Positions 51,151-59,765 of a stretch of 64,000 bases of DNA are shown piece after piece. Origin of the DNA: Micromonospora sp. RHAY321 (GTDB lineage: Bacteria; Actinomycetota; Actinomycetes; Mycobacteriales; Micromonosporaceae); contig NZ_JAMHIW010000007.1 in assembly GCF_023896955.1 (NCBI RefSeq), forward strand, positions 62,001 through 126,000, written 5' to 3'. Both the position numbers and the translations under genes were made by a program. The notes beneath the pieces were generated by a model that was not told the origin of the DNA, searched no databases, and saw only the letters and a list, made by a program, of their open reading frames with translations. Each line of letters opens with the position of its first letter. Position 1 is the stretch's first letter.

Positions 51151-52043
51151 TCGCGGTGGCGGCCGGCGCGAACCGGATCGACCCGTACATCATCCCGGCG
51201 CTGGACGGAGTCGCCTACGGGCTGCTCGTCTTCGTCGCCGCGGCGGGCCTGGTCTTCTGCTTCGGCGTCGCCAACATCCTCAACCTGGCGCACGGCACGC
51301 TCTACGCGATCGGCGGGTACACCGCCGCCGCCCTGCTCGACGGCGGCTGGCTGAGCCTGGCGCTGGCGCTGGCGGTCGGTGTGCTCGCCGCGGCCGCGGC
51401 GGGTGTGCTGCTCGCCGGCCTGCTCACCCCGGTCGCCACGGGCAACCACCTCACCCAGGCGCTGCTGACCTTCGGGGTGGCGCTGGCCGGCGGCAGCCTG
51501 CTCGTCGCCGGTTTCGGACCCGACGACCCCCAGGTGCGGGTGCCAGCCGCCCTGGACGGGTCGGTCGTCGTGGCCGGCCACCGCTACGCCGCCTACCGGC
51601 TGGTCTTCATCGTGGTGGCCGCCGTGATCGCCACCGCGCTCTACCTGACGGTACGGCGTACCCGGGCGGGAATGCTGGTCCGGGCCGCCGTCGACGACCC
51701 GGAGATGGTCGCCTGCATGGGTGTGAGTCCTGGGCGGATCCGGGCCGGTGTGCTCGCCGCCGCCGGCGCGCTGGCCGGCGCGGCGGGGGTCCTGGGCGCG
51801 CCCATCATCGGCCCCGGCGCGGACACCGCCGACACGGTGCTGTTGCTGTCGCTGGTGGTCGTCGTGCTCGGTGGCCTCGGCTCCATGGCGGGCACTCTGC
51901 TCGCCGCGCTCGCGATCGGGGAGATCCAGACCCTGGGCGTGGCACTGCTGCCGTCGGCCGCACCGTTCCTGCTGTTCGCCGCCATGGCAGCCGTCCTCGC
52001 CGCGCGGGCGCGCGGCCTGGCGACCTCGTGGAGGGCGACATGA
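51147..52043 (+). CDS. ABC permease, LivH-like
   Basis: A 298-residue membrane protein. The start GTG overlaps the binding-protein stop (GTGA). LVFCFGVANILNLAHGTLYA is the classical LivH first-loop motif, and RAAVDDPEMVACMGVSPGRI is the cytoplasmic coupling loop (EAA-like). About eight hydrophobic segments follow the LivH pattern. It forms half of the membrane channel with the next gene product. Confidence 0.92.
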   Translation: MIAVAAGANRIDPYIIPALDGVAYGLLVFVAAAGLVFCFGVANILNLAHGTLYAIGGYTAAALLDGGWLSLALALAVGVLAAAAAGVLLAGLLTPVATGNHLTQALLTFGVALAGGSLLVAGFGPDDPQVRVPAALDGSVVVAGHRYAAYRLVFIVVAAVIATALYLTVRRTRAGMLVRAAVDDPEMVACMGVSPGRIRAGVLAAAGALAGAAGVLGAPIIGPGADTADTVLLLSLVVVVLGGLGSMAGTLLAALAIGEIQTLGVALLPSAAPFLLFAAMAAVLAARARGLATSWRAT

Positions 52044-53068
52044 TGGACGAGGTGATCCGCCGGGTACGGCGTAGCGTCGCCGCACTCGTCCTGGTGGGCC
52101 TGGTCGTGGCGCCCTGGGTGGTCGACGACTACACCGCCGCGATCCTGGCCCGGACGCTGGCGCTGGCCCTGGTCGGGGTGAGCGTGGCACTGCTCACCGG
52201 CGTCGCCGGCATGCCCACGCTCGGCCAGACCGCACCGTACGCGGCCGGGGCGTACGCGTGCGCCGTGGTCGGCAGCCAGATCTCCGACGTCGGCGTCGTG
52301 CAGCTCGTCGTCGCCGCGGGGGCCGGGGCGGTGCTGGCGGCGCTGACCGTGCCGCTCGTCGTCCCCGCCCGGGGCGTGATCGTCCTGATGATCACCCTGG
52401 CCATCTGCGAACTGGTCGTGACCGTCCTCGGGCGGTGGCGGTCGGTGACCGGAGGCACGGACGGGTTGGCCGGCATTGCCGCGGTCCGCCCGTTCTGGGG
52501 TCTGCCGGCCCTGGCTTCCGACCAGGCGCGTTACCTGTACACCCTGGTGGTCGTGGCCACACTGGTCGGCGCGGTCCTGCTGCTGTTGCGTACCCGGGTG
52601 GGGCTGGTGCTGCGTGCCGGCCGCGACGACGAGACACGGCTGCGGGCCAGCGGACACCGGGTGCCGTTGTACCTGTCGGGCGCCCACATCCTCGCCGGGG
52701 CGATAGCCGGCGCCGCCGGCTCACTGCTGGTCGTCGCCCAGCAGTACATCTCCCCCGCCGATTTCGGCTTCGACACCTCCGCCCTGCTGCTGCTCGGTGT
52801 CGTCATCGGCGGCACCGCCTCGGTCGGCGGCGCCCTGGTGGGCGCCGCGCTCGTCATCGCCGTCCGCGACTGGCTGTTCGGGGTGCTGCCCGGCCATGCC
52901 CCGCTGGTGCTGGGCGTGCTGTTCGTGGCGACGGTCTACCTGCTGCCCAGTGGCGTCAAACGAGTCCGGGGCCCACGCGACAGGTCGCAGCCACCGACGG
53001 TCCCGCCGAGCCGCCCGGACGCCACCCCGGCCCGTGACCACGCGACGGTACCGGAGCTACGCGCATGA
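52040..53068 (+). CDS. ABC permease, LivM-like
   Basis: A 342-residue permease overlapping the LivH-like gene by 4 bases (ATGA). Motifs are LALVGVSVALLTGVAGMPTL with GQTAPYAAGAYACAV, TGGTDGLAGI, VLRAGRDDETRLRASGHRVP, and QQYISPADFGFDTSALLLLG. The usual GQ.sLG.aaf motif of LivM is conserved. A polar tail of about 35 residues ends the protein. It pairs with the LivH-like permease. Confidence 0.92.
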   Translation: MMDEVIRRVRRSVAALVLVGLVVAPWVVDDYTAAILARTLALALVGVSVALLTGVAGMPTLGQTAPYAAGAYACAVVGSQISDVGVVQLVVAAGAGAVLAALTVPLVVPARGVIVLMITLAICELVVTVLGRWRSVTGGTDGLAGIAAVRPFWGLPALASDQARYLYTLVVVATLVGAVLLLLRTRVGLVLRAGRDDETRLRASGHRVPLYLSGAHILAGAIAGAAGSLLVVAQQYISPADFGFDTSALLLLGVVIGGTASVGGALVGAALVIAVRDWLFGVLPGHAPLVLGVLFVATVYLLPSGVKRVRGPRDRSQPPTVPPSRPDATPARDHATVPELRA

Positions 53069-53808
53069 CCTGCCTCCTCCAAGCCCAGGACGTCAGCGTC
53101 CGCTACGGCTCGCTCGCGGCGCTGACCGGCGTCGACCTGTGCGTCCACGACGGCCAGCGGCACGCGCTCATCGGTCCCAACGGGGCCGGCAAGACGACCC
53201 TGCTCAACGTGATCGGCGGGTCGACGAAACCGCAACGCGGCTCGGTGCGGTTCGCCGGGCGCAACGTCGGCCGGCTCGGCCCCGCGGCGCGGGCACGCCG
53301 GGGCATCAACCGGATCCACCAACGACCGGCGGTCTTTCCGACGCTCACCGCGACGGAGAACGTCGTGGTCGCCGCACTGCCCCGGGTCATCCGGCGTCGC
53401 AGGTGGTGGCCCGGCGGAACTCGCCGAACCGCGCAACACCGCGCGGGTTCCCTGCTGGAGCAGATGGGCCTGGCCGATGTCGCGGCGGTGCCCGCCGGTC
53501 ACCTTGCACACGGGCAACGACGCCAGTTGGAGATCGCGATGGCCCTTGCCGGTCGCCCCCGCCTGCTGCTGCTCGACGAACCGGCAGCCGGGCTGTCCGC
53601 CACCGAGGTCGGCCGGCTGGTCGACCTGCTCCGGGCGCTGCCCCGGGCGGTCGCCGTGTTGCTGGTCGAACATCGACTCGACCTGGTGTACGCCCTCTCC
53701 GACACGGTCACCGTGCTCCGCGACGGCCGGACGTTGGCCGCCGGGACGCCGGACGAGATCCGTACCTCGCCGCTGGTGCGGCAGGCCTACGCCGACGGGG
53801 TGTCGTGA
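53065..53808 (+). CDS. ABC ATPase, LivG-like
   Basis: A 247-residue ATP-binding protein. Walker A is GPNGAGKTTLLNVIGG, and the LivG-type insert RGINRIHQRPAVFPTLTATE follows. The signature region reads LAHGQRRQLEIAMALAGRP, with His-Gly where LSGG is usual, as in many LivG proteins. Walker B is LLLLDEPAAGLS. It overlaps the permease gene by 4 bases and shares one base with the next gene. With the second ATPase it drives the importer. Confidence 0.92.
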   Translation: MTCLLQAQDVSVRYGSLAALTGVDLCVHDGQRHALIGPNGAGKTTLLNVIGGSTKPQRGSVRFAGRNVGRLGPAARARRGINRIHQRPAVFPTLTATENVVVAALPRVIRRRRWWPGGTRRTAQHRAGSLLEQMGLADVAAVPAGHLAHGQRRQLEIAMALAGRPRLLLLDEPAAGLSATEVGRLVDLLRALPRAVAVLLVEHRLDLVYALSDTVTVLRDGRTLAAGTPDEIRTSPLVRQAYADGVS

Positions 53809-54581
53809 TGTTGTCCGTGGAGCGGCTGTGCGCCGGCTACTCCGGTGGCATCGTGCTGCACGAGGTGAGCCTGCGGGTGCAGCCGGGCAGCGTCCAGGCC
53901 GTGGTGGGTCGCAACGGGGCGGGCAAGAGCACACTCGTGCACACCATCGCCGGGCTGGTGCGGGCCTCCAGTGGTCGCATCGAGATCGGCGGCGTGCACG
54001 TGGCCGGCCGACAACCCCACCGCATCGCCCAGTCCGGGGTCGGTCTCGTCCCGCAGGGCCGGCGGGTCTTCTCCCGGTTGACCGTGGCCGAGCACCTCGT
54101 CCTGGCGGCCGCGCCGTGGCGGGCCGCGACACCCGGCGGCGAGGGGTGGACCGTGGCCCGGATCCTCGAGCTGCTGCCCAGGCTGGCGGCGCGGCTGCGT
54201 CACCGCGGCTGCGAACTCTCCGGCGGCGAGCAGCAGATGCTGGCGATAGCCCGTGCGCTCCTCGGACAACCACGGGTTCTGCTGCTCGACGAACCGTGCG
54301 AGGGCCTCTCCCCCGACCTGGCGGCGCGGGTCCGTGAGCTCATCGGTGGCCTGGCCGCCGACGGGTTGACCGTGCTGCTCGTCGAGCAGCAGCTCCAACA
54401 CGCGATCGAGATCGCCGACCGGGTGGCGGTGCTGGAGTACGGCCGGGTCGTCTACGACCGGCCGACGTCCGAGGCCCGCGCCGATCCGGCCCCGCTGGTG
54501 GCGATGTTGAGCGTCGCCGCCACCGCCCCGACACCCCCCACCACGGGACCCACCCCTCGGCTCTGGGCCGACACCCCGTAG
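53808..54581 (+). CDS. ABC ATPase, LivF-like
   Basis: A 257-residue ATP-binding protein. Walker A is GRNGAGKSTLVHTIAG, the motif GVGLVPQGRRVFSRLTVAEH is typical of LivF, the signature is LSGGEQQMLAIARALLG and Walker B is VLLLDEPCEGLSPDLA. The first ATG base is also the last base of the LivG-like stop (TGATG). A Pro/Thr-rich tail follows the ATPase domain. It is the last core gene of the importer. Confidence 0.93.
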   Translation: MLSVERLCAGYSGGIVLHEVSLRVQPGSVQAVVGRNGAGKSTLVHTIAGLVRASSGRIEIGGVHVAGRQPHRIAQSGVGLVPQGRRVFSRLTVAEHLVLAAAPWRAATPGGEGWTVARILELLPRLAARLRHRGCELSGGEQQMLAIARALLGQPRVLLLDEPCEGLSPDLAARVRELIGGLAADGLTVLLVEQQLQHAIEIADRVAVLEYGRVVYDRPTSEARADPAPLVAMLSVAATAPTPPTTGPTPRLWADTP

Positions 54582-54613
54582 GTCATCCGACCCTCTGAGA
54601 GAGGTAGACACCG

Positions 54614-55429
54614 ATGACGACCGCTACCAGCGATGGCGCGTACACCTTCGACAACGGCGCACCGGACGCCGTCCCCCAGATGCAGGCGCTGGAGTCCTTC
54701 CTCGACCCGATCACGATGCGCCGCCTGGCCCGCCCGGTCCTGCGCCTGGGGGCGAGCTGCTGGGAGGTCGGGGCCGGTGGTGGCTCGATGGCCCGGCGGA
54801 TCGCCCGCGCCGTCGGCGACGACGGTCACGTGCTGGCCACCGACATCGACCCCACGCACCTCACCGCGGAGGGCAACCTGCGCGTACGCCAGCACGACGT
54901 CCGCACCGAAGCCCCTCCCGGTGACGCGTTCGACCTCATCCACGCCCGGCTGGTGCTGCTGCACCTGCCCGACCGGCGGCGGGTCCTCCGCACGCTCGCC
55001 GGCGCGTTGGCTCCCGGCGGGTGGCTGGTGGTCGAGGAGTTCGACTGCACGGCGCCGCTGCGGGTGTTGACGGCCCCGACCGACGACGCCGCGAAACTCT
55101 TCGCGCAGGTGATGGACACCATGATGGGTGTCCTGCAGGAGCACGGTGCCGACCTGGGATGGGCGCAGGACGTGCACACCGAGATGGCCCTGAACGGTCT
55201 GACCGACGTCGACACCATCACCCACTCGCAGAGCTGGGTCGGCGGTTCGACCGGCACGTCGCTCTACGAGACGAACTCCCGCCAGTTGGAGCCGGACCTG
55301 CTCGCGGCGGGTCTGTCCGCCAACCAGCTCCACGCCTTCCGAAGGCTGGTCCGCGACCCCGGGTTCGCCGTCATGTCGTACCACTTCGTCTCGACGCGGG
55401 GCCGTCTGCCGGGCCACGAGGGCAGGTAG
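54614..55429 (+). CDS. Class I SAM-dependent methyltransferase
   Basis: A 271-residue methyltransferase. Motif I is CWEVGAGGGSMARRIARAVG, followed by VLATDIDPTHL, then DAFDLIHARLVLLHLPDRRR (motif II/III area) and LAPGGWLVVEEFD. The long C-terminal part is typical of small-molecule methyltransferases. The substrate is unknown. It starts 32 bases after the last ABC gene, on the same strand, with GAGAGAGG near its ATG, so it may be part of the sensor-importer transcript. A bidirectional hairpin follows. Confidence 0.88.
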   Translation: MTTATSDGAYTFDNGAPDAVPQMQALESFLDPITMRRLARPVLRLGASCWEVGAGGGSMARRIARAVGDDGHVLATDIDPTHLTAEGNLRVRQHDVRTEAPPGDAFDLIHARLVLLHLPDRRRVLRTLAGALAPGGWLVVEEFDCTAPLRVLTAPTDDAAKLFAQVMDTMMGVLQEHGADLGWAQDVHTEMALNGLTDVDTITHSQSWVGGSTGTSLYETNSRQLEPDLLAAGLSANQLHAFRRLVRDPGFAVMSYHFVSTRGRLPGHEGR

Positions 55430-55448
55430 ACGCGTCGGTAGCGCGGAG

Positions 55449-55478
55449 CGGCCGGGCTCCCAGCGGGGAGTCCGGCCG
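55449..55478. terminator. Bidirectional hairpin terminator
   Basis: CGGCCGGGCTCCC (55449-55461) pairs with 55466-55478 over 13 positions with one G-T type mismatch and a 4-base loop. It sits in the 65-base gap between the convergent methyltransferase and acylase genes. Confidence 0.7.
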
Positions 55479-55494
55479 TCCGCGTACCCGGGGA

Positions 55495-57870
55495 TCAGTG
55501 GTGGCGGCCCTCCCCCACGCGGTAGGTGCGCAGGTTCGGGTCCGCCTTGATCTGCGCCTCGGTGTACTTGATCGTGTCCCAGCCCTTCCCGGAGTAGAGC
55601 GCCGTCTGGTCGGCGTACCAGGGGGAGTTCGGGTTGGTCGACTGCGAGTAGGTGAGGATCTGCCGCCCGGACGGTCCGTCCGGGCCCAGCTCGACGGCCA
55701 TCACGAAGGACGAGCCGTGCACCACCTTCGGGTAACCGACGCCGGGCACCCGGTTGTTGACGATCATGTTGAAGACACCGGCCTCGGCGCGTCCGCCGTG
55801 GATCGGAATGCGCCGGTCGCCGCGCGGCTCGGTCTGAACGGTGCCGAGCCGGGCGTCGAGCGGGATGCCGGCGAGACGTTGCACGGCGTCGGCGAGCGCC
55901 GTGCGCACCGCCGGGTTGGCGGTGTCCAGCCGGCGCGGTGTACGCACCGGGTCGCTGACGGCGAAGGCGTCGGCGAAGCGCAGCCCGTTGGCCAGGACGA
56001 ACTCGGTGAACAGGTGCGCGCCGCGACTGTCCAGGTCGACGTGCAGGTCCCAGCGCGCCAGTGCGGTGCAGGCGGCGCGCAGGTCGACTGTCGCGCCGTT
56101 CGAGGCGGTGCCCGTGGGCTGGGCGGTGCAGAGCGCGACGAGGTCGTCGCGGACCAGCTCACCGCCGTACACCCGGTTGCCGAAGACGGTCCGCCACAGC
56201 CGGTCGGCGGTGAACCCCCGGCCGGGCAGCCCGTCGGTGCCGGCGAGGCGCTGCTGCACCTGGTCGAGGCCGAGACGGGTACGCAGGCTGCGCGGGGTGC
56301 GTTCGTCGCCGATGATGCGCGGGTAGCCCTCCAGGGGCGCCTTCGGGTTGGCCAGCCAGTAACTGTCGTTGGAGTTGGTGACGTAGTCGGTGCGGAAGCT
56401 GACCGGTAGGTTCGCCGGGCCGAGGATGCCGGGCACGGCGGCGTCCGGGTCGGTGCCGAGCGCGCAGGCCGATCGGGAGCCGTCCAGGACGGCCTGGCCG
56501 CTGCTGGCGTAGAGCGGCTGGAACGGCGCCGGAATGCAGGCGGCGGCGAGGGTGGCGGTCACCCGGGGCACCACCGAGTGGTCGGCGTAGAGCGCCTCCC
56601 CGCGGGCGTCGGCGGCGATCACGTTGACCCAGGGCAGGAACTGGTAGCGGTCGAGCACCCGCTTCAGGTCGCGGACCGTCTCGGCGCGGCCCATCTGCAG
56701 CCAGCCGTCGAAGGCCCGGTTGTTGGTGGCGTTGACGTCGGTGATGGCGTACGCGGCGCTGCTGTTCCAGTCGAACGTGCCAGGCACCACCACGACCGGC
56801 CCGAAGTGGGTGTCGTGGAAGGTCCGGCTGACCGGTACGGTGCCGCCGTTCGAGCCGGGCACCTGCACGGTGACCGTGCGGGTGGTCATCTTTCGGGGCT
56901 GACCGTCCAGGTAGTACGAGGTGGGGTCGCCGGGGACCAGCGCGAGGCGGTGCCAGACGAACCGGCGTGCCGTGGAGACGGTGTGACTCCAGGCGAGGGT
57001 GCGGTTGTGGCCGATCTCGATGATCGGGTCACCGATCAGGGCGGCGCCCTCGACGTCGTAGCGGCCGGGCACCTTGAGGTGCATCCGGTAGAAGCGTTCC
57101 GCGCCGTCCCACGGGAAGTGCGGGTTGGCCAGCACCATGCCGCCCCGGTTGGCGGTCGCCGCCTCGCCGAGGCCGTACGCGTTGCTGCCCACCCCGGCGG
57201 GGGCACCGTCGGAGGAGGCGAGCACGGCGGCCGCGCCGGGTGCGTCCTGGGCGGCCGCCGGGCCGGTGGCGGTGGGCGGGGCGGCGGCGACGATCCCGTC
57301 GAGCAGCGCCCGGGAACCGGCCCGGATCATGCTGGCCCAGGTGGTGCGCCAGATGTCCATCTCGGTCAGCGGGCGCACCCACGGCCTGGCCCGGCATGCC
57401 GGGTCGGTGAGCTTCGCGGCACCGGTGTGGCGCAGGTAGGAGTTGTAGCCGGCGACGAAGCCACGGATCTGGTCGCGGACGTCGTTGGACGGTGCGTGGA
57501 CGCCGTCGCGGCGGCCGTCGAGCAGGCGCTCCACCGTCCGGTCGTCGATGGCCTTGCGGAAGAAGAGGTCACTGCGCACGTTCGCGTCGGTCGGGCCGGT
57601 CGCGCCGAAGTAGCGGGAGCGTTCGGCGTTGACCGTCACCACCTTCTCGGCGATGACGCAGAGGTTGTCCTCGGCCTGCACGTGGCCAACACCGAAGCCG
57701 AGGTTGGCGAAGCTCGTGGCGGTGATGTGGGGCACGCCGTAGGACGCGCGGCGGATCTCGGCCGAGTAACCGCGGTCGCGCTGGTGGGCGCCGGCCGGCG
57801 GCGCGCTCAGCACCGCTGCCACCAGGCCCAGCGCGGTCACCGCCGCGCCGAGGCGTGTTGCTGCTTTCAT
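55495..57870 (-). CDS. Secreted penicillin/aculeacin-type acylase (Ntn hydrolase)
   Basis: A 791-residue precursor with a signal peptide (VTALGLVAAVLSAPPAGAHQ). An alpha subunit of about 200 residues contains YGVPHITATSFANLGFGVGH and VQAEDNLCVIAEKVV. A spacer ends in GVGSNAYGLG, where Ser229 becomes the N-terminal nucleophile of the beta subunit after self-cleavage. GMVLANPHFPWDGAERFYRM and GHNRTLAWSHTVS are conserved beta-subunit motifs. Close family members include aculeacin A acylase of Actinoplanes and acyl-homoserine-lactone acylases. It probably removes long acyl chains from lipopeptides or AHLs. The acyl preference is not predictable. It is divergent from a MarR gene. Confidence 0.9.
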   Translation of the reverse strand: MKAATRLGAAVTALGLVAAVLSAPPAGAHQRDRGYSAEIRRASYGVPHITATSFANLGFGVGHVQAEDNLCVIAEKVVTVNAERSRYFGATGPTDANVRSDLFFRKAIDDRTVERLLDGRRDGVHAPSNDVRDQIRGFVAGYNSYLRHTGAAKLTDPACRARPWVRPLTEMDIWRTTWASMIRAGSRALLDGIVAAAPPTATGPAAAQDAPGAAAVLASSDGAPAGVGSNAYGLGEAATANRGGMVLANPHFPWDGAERFYRMHLKVPGRYDVEGAALIGDPIIEIGHNRTLAWSHTVSTARRFVWHRLALVPGDPTSYYLDGQPRKMTTRTVTVQVPGSNGGTVPVSRTFHDTHFGPVVVVPGTFDWNSSAAYAITDVNATNNRAFDGWLQMGRAETVRDLKRVLDRYQFLPWVNVIAADARGEALYADHSVVPRVTATLAAACIPAPFQPLYASSGQAVLDGSRSACALGTDPDAAVPGILGPANLPVSFRTDYVTNSNDSYWLANPKAPLEGYPRIIGDERTPRSLRTRLGLDQVQQRLAGTDGLPGRGFTADRLWRTVFGNRVYGGELVRDDLVALCTAQPTGTASNGATVDLRAACTALARWDLHVDLDSRGAHLFTEFVLANGLRFADAFAVSDPVRTPRRLDTANPAVRTALADAVQRLAGIPLDARLGTVQTEPRGDRRIPIHGGRAEAGVFNMIVNNRVPGVGYPKVVHGSSFVMAVELGPDGPSGRQILTYSQSTNPNSPWYADQTALYSGKGWDTIKYTEAQIKADPNLRTYRVGEGRHH

Positions 57871-58010
57871 CGCGTCCTCCCCCCGTCACGCCCCCCGGAC
57901 GCCGTTGCCAGAGGGACATTCACGTTGGTCGGCATTCTCGTCGCTGCCACGCCGTCCCGTACACCCCTGGACGGCGATCACCCGGCCCGACGTGGGTCTG
58001 TGGTCGACGG

Positions 58011-58043
58011 ATACGTCGATCGACAACCGATAAGTTGATCAAC
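58011..58043. promoter_or_regulatory. MarR operator region with two palindromes
   Basis: GTCGATCGAC (58015-58024) and GTTGATCAAC (58034-58043) are both perfect 10-bp palindromes, 25 bases before the MarR start. The 24 bases 58011-58034 match 62097-62120 at 19 positions, so the same protein probably binds both sites. The acylase gene is divergent from this region. Confidence 0.7.
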
Positions 58044-58067
58044 ATACTGCCTGCTACGGTGGGTTTC

Positions 58068-58595
58068 ATGTCCACCACCGACCCCTGCGAGCTGCCGGCC
58101 GACCGCGAGCGGGGTTCCAACTTCGGCTGGTCGCTCGGCATGGTGCTGCGCCGCTGGCACGAGTACGTCGAGGAGGCCCTGAAGGATCTGCCCCACGGCA
58201 GCCGCGGCTACCACATCCTGGCCGTGGTCGTCCACGAGGACGTGCCGACCCAGGCGGCCCTGGCGTCCCGCCTGGTGATCGACCGCAGCGTCCTGACCTA
58301 CGTGATCGACGACCTGGAGAACGCCGGCCTCATCGAGCGGCAGTTGGATCCGCGCGACCGGCGTGCGCGCCGCATCGTCGCCACCGAGCGTGGTCGGGAG
58401 ACGCTGGCCGACGCCGAGAAGCGGGTCGCGCACGCCGAGGACCATGTGCTGGCCGGTCTGCCCGAGAAGCAGCGCGCCACCTTCCGCGACTTCGCCGAAC
58501 GCGCCGCCGAGGCGATCCACACCGCCGGGCCCGGTACCGACCCCTGCGCCGCCGTGACGGACGTCCTTCGCCCGGAGGACCAGCCCGCGCGCTGA
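58068..58595 (+). CDS. MarR-family regulator (paralogue of 5630-6223)
   Basis: A 175-residue winged-helix regulator: FGWSLGMVLRRWHEYVEEAL, then DLPHGSRGYHILAVVVHEDV, the recognition helix region VIDRSVLTYVIDDLENAGLI and wing QLDPRDRRARRIVATERGR. It is paralogous to the MarR beside the LLM-hemerythrin gene; both have LTYVIDDLE. ATG 58068 is the first Met after the palindromic operator. The duplicated operator upstream of the LLM-FAD and SDR genes suggests it controls itself, the acylase, the LLM pair and the SDR. A cytoplasmic small-molecule sensor is expected. Confidence 0.88.
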   Translation: MSTTDPCELPADRERGSNFGWSLGMVLRRWHEYVEEALKDLPHGSRGYHILAVVVHEDVPTQAALASRLVIDRSVLTYVIDDLENAGLIERQLDPRDRRARRIVATERGRETLADAEKRVAHAEDHVLAGLPEKQRATFRDFAERAAEAIHTAGPGTDPCAAVTDVLRPEDQPAR

Positions 58596-58685
58596 CGCGG
58601 GCCTGACCAGGCTCGGGCGACCGCTGGGCCGCCTCGAACCCGGGCGGCCGGGCTGACCGCGTCGCAATCGATTCCCTCCGGCCGG

Positions 58686-59765
58686 TCAGGCGGCGGCTGC
58701 CCCGGGGTAGCTGATCGGCGGGACGGCGAGTTCCCTGCGGAGCACCGGGGCGACCTCGGTGGCGAGGCGCTCCACGGACGCGAGGAGCTGGGCCTGGGGC
58801 ATTCCCCCGAAGCCGATGTGCAGGAGCAGCCGGCTGATGCCGTACGTCTGGTGGTAGGCGGCGATCTTGTCGATCACCTCCTGCGCGCTGCCCACGACGA
58901 GGGCGCCCTGTGGACCGGTGTGGGAGGCGAACTTCTCCGGGGTGAGCACGAATCCCTGGCCCCGCTGGTGGTTGTTGTCGCGGAAGCCGGCGGTGAAGTA
59001 CGGATACATGGTCCGGCGTGCCTCCTGGCTGCTGCTGCCGACATAGCCCTGCACCGCCACCCCGACCCGCAGGGTCGCCGGGTCGCGCCCGGCCTGCTCG
59101 GCCGCTCGTCGGTAGAGCGTGACGTTGCCGGAGTGTCCACCGACGGCGCCGAGCAGGACGCCGACCATCATGGGCAGCCCTCGGGCGCCGGTCTCCAGTG
59201 CCGAGGTGGGGCTGCCTCCGACCCCGACCCAGACCGGCAGCGTCTCCTGGAGGGCCCGGGGTGCGATGTCGGCCCGGTGCAACGGCGGACGGAAGCGTCC
59301 ACCCGCCCAGGTGAGTGGGTTGGTCTCGCGGATCCGCAGCAGCAGGTCGAGCTTCTCCCGGAACAGCTCCGCGTAGTCGGCCAGGTCGTAGCCGAAGAGC
59401 GGGAAGGAATCGGTGTACGAGCCGCGCCCGGCGATGATCTCGGCACGACCGCCGGAGAGCAGGTCGAGGGTGGCGAACTGCTCCCACAGCCGGACAGGGT
59501 CGTCGGAGCTGAGGACGGTGACCGCGCTGGTGAGGCGGATCCGGCTGGTGTGTTCGGCCATTGCCGCGAGCACCATCGGGGGCGCCGTGGCGACGAAGTC
59601 GGAGCGGTGGTGCTCCCCGACGCCGATGACGTCCAGTCCACCCTGGTCGGCGACTTGGGCGAGCTCCACGAGGCTGCGCAGGTGCCGCCGTGGTTCGGGC
59701 AGCCGACCGGTGGCCGGATCGGCGGTGAGTTCGCCGAACGTGATCAGGCCGATCTCAAGCGGCAT
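58686..59765 (-). CDS. LLM-class (F420/flavin) oxidoreductase
   Basis: A 359-residue luciferase-like barrel: IGLITFGELTADPATGRLPE, LDVIGVGEHHRSDFVATAPP, LTSAVTVLSSDDPVRLWEQF, ATLDLLSGGRAEIIAGRGSY. VGEHH is the hallmark of bacterial luciferase-like monooxygenases that bind FMN or F420. It differs from the LLM half of its neighbour, so it is not a tandem copy. The ATG at 59765 lies inside the end of the upstream LLM-FAD gene (11-base overlap), so the two are translated together. Substrate unknown. Confidence 0.9.
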   Translation of the reverse strand: MPLEIGLITFGELTADPATGRLPEPRRHLRSLVELAQVADQGGLDVIGVGEHHRSDFVATAPPMVLAAMAEHTSRIRLTSAVTVLSSDDPVRLWEQFATLDLLSGGRAEIIAGRGSYTDSFPLFGYDLADYAELFREKLDLLLRIRETNPLTWAGGRFRPPLHRADIAPRALQETLPVWVGVGGSPTSALETGARGLPMMVGVLLGAVGGHSGNVTLYRRAAEQAGRDPATLRVGVAVQGYVGSSSQEARRTMYPYFTAGFRDNNHQRGQGFVLTPEKFASHTGPQGALVVGSAQEVIDKIAAYHQTYGISRLLLHIGFGGMPQAQLLASVERLATEVAPVLRRELAVPPISYPGAAAA

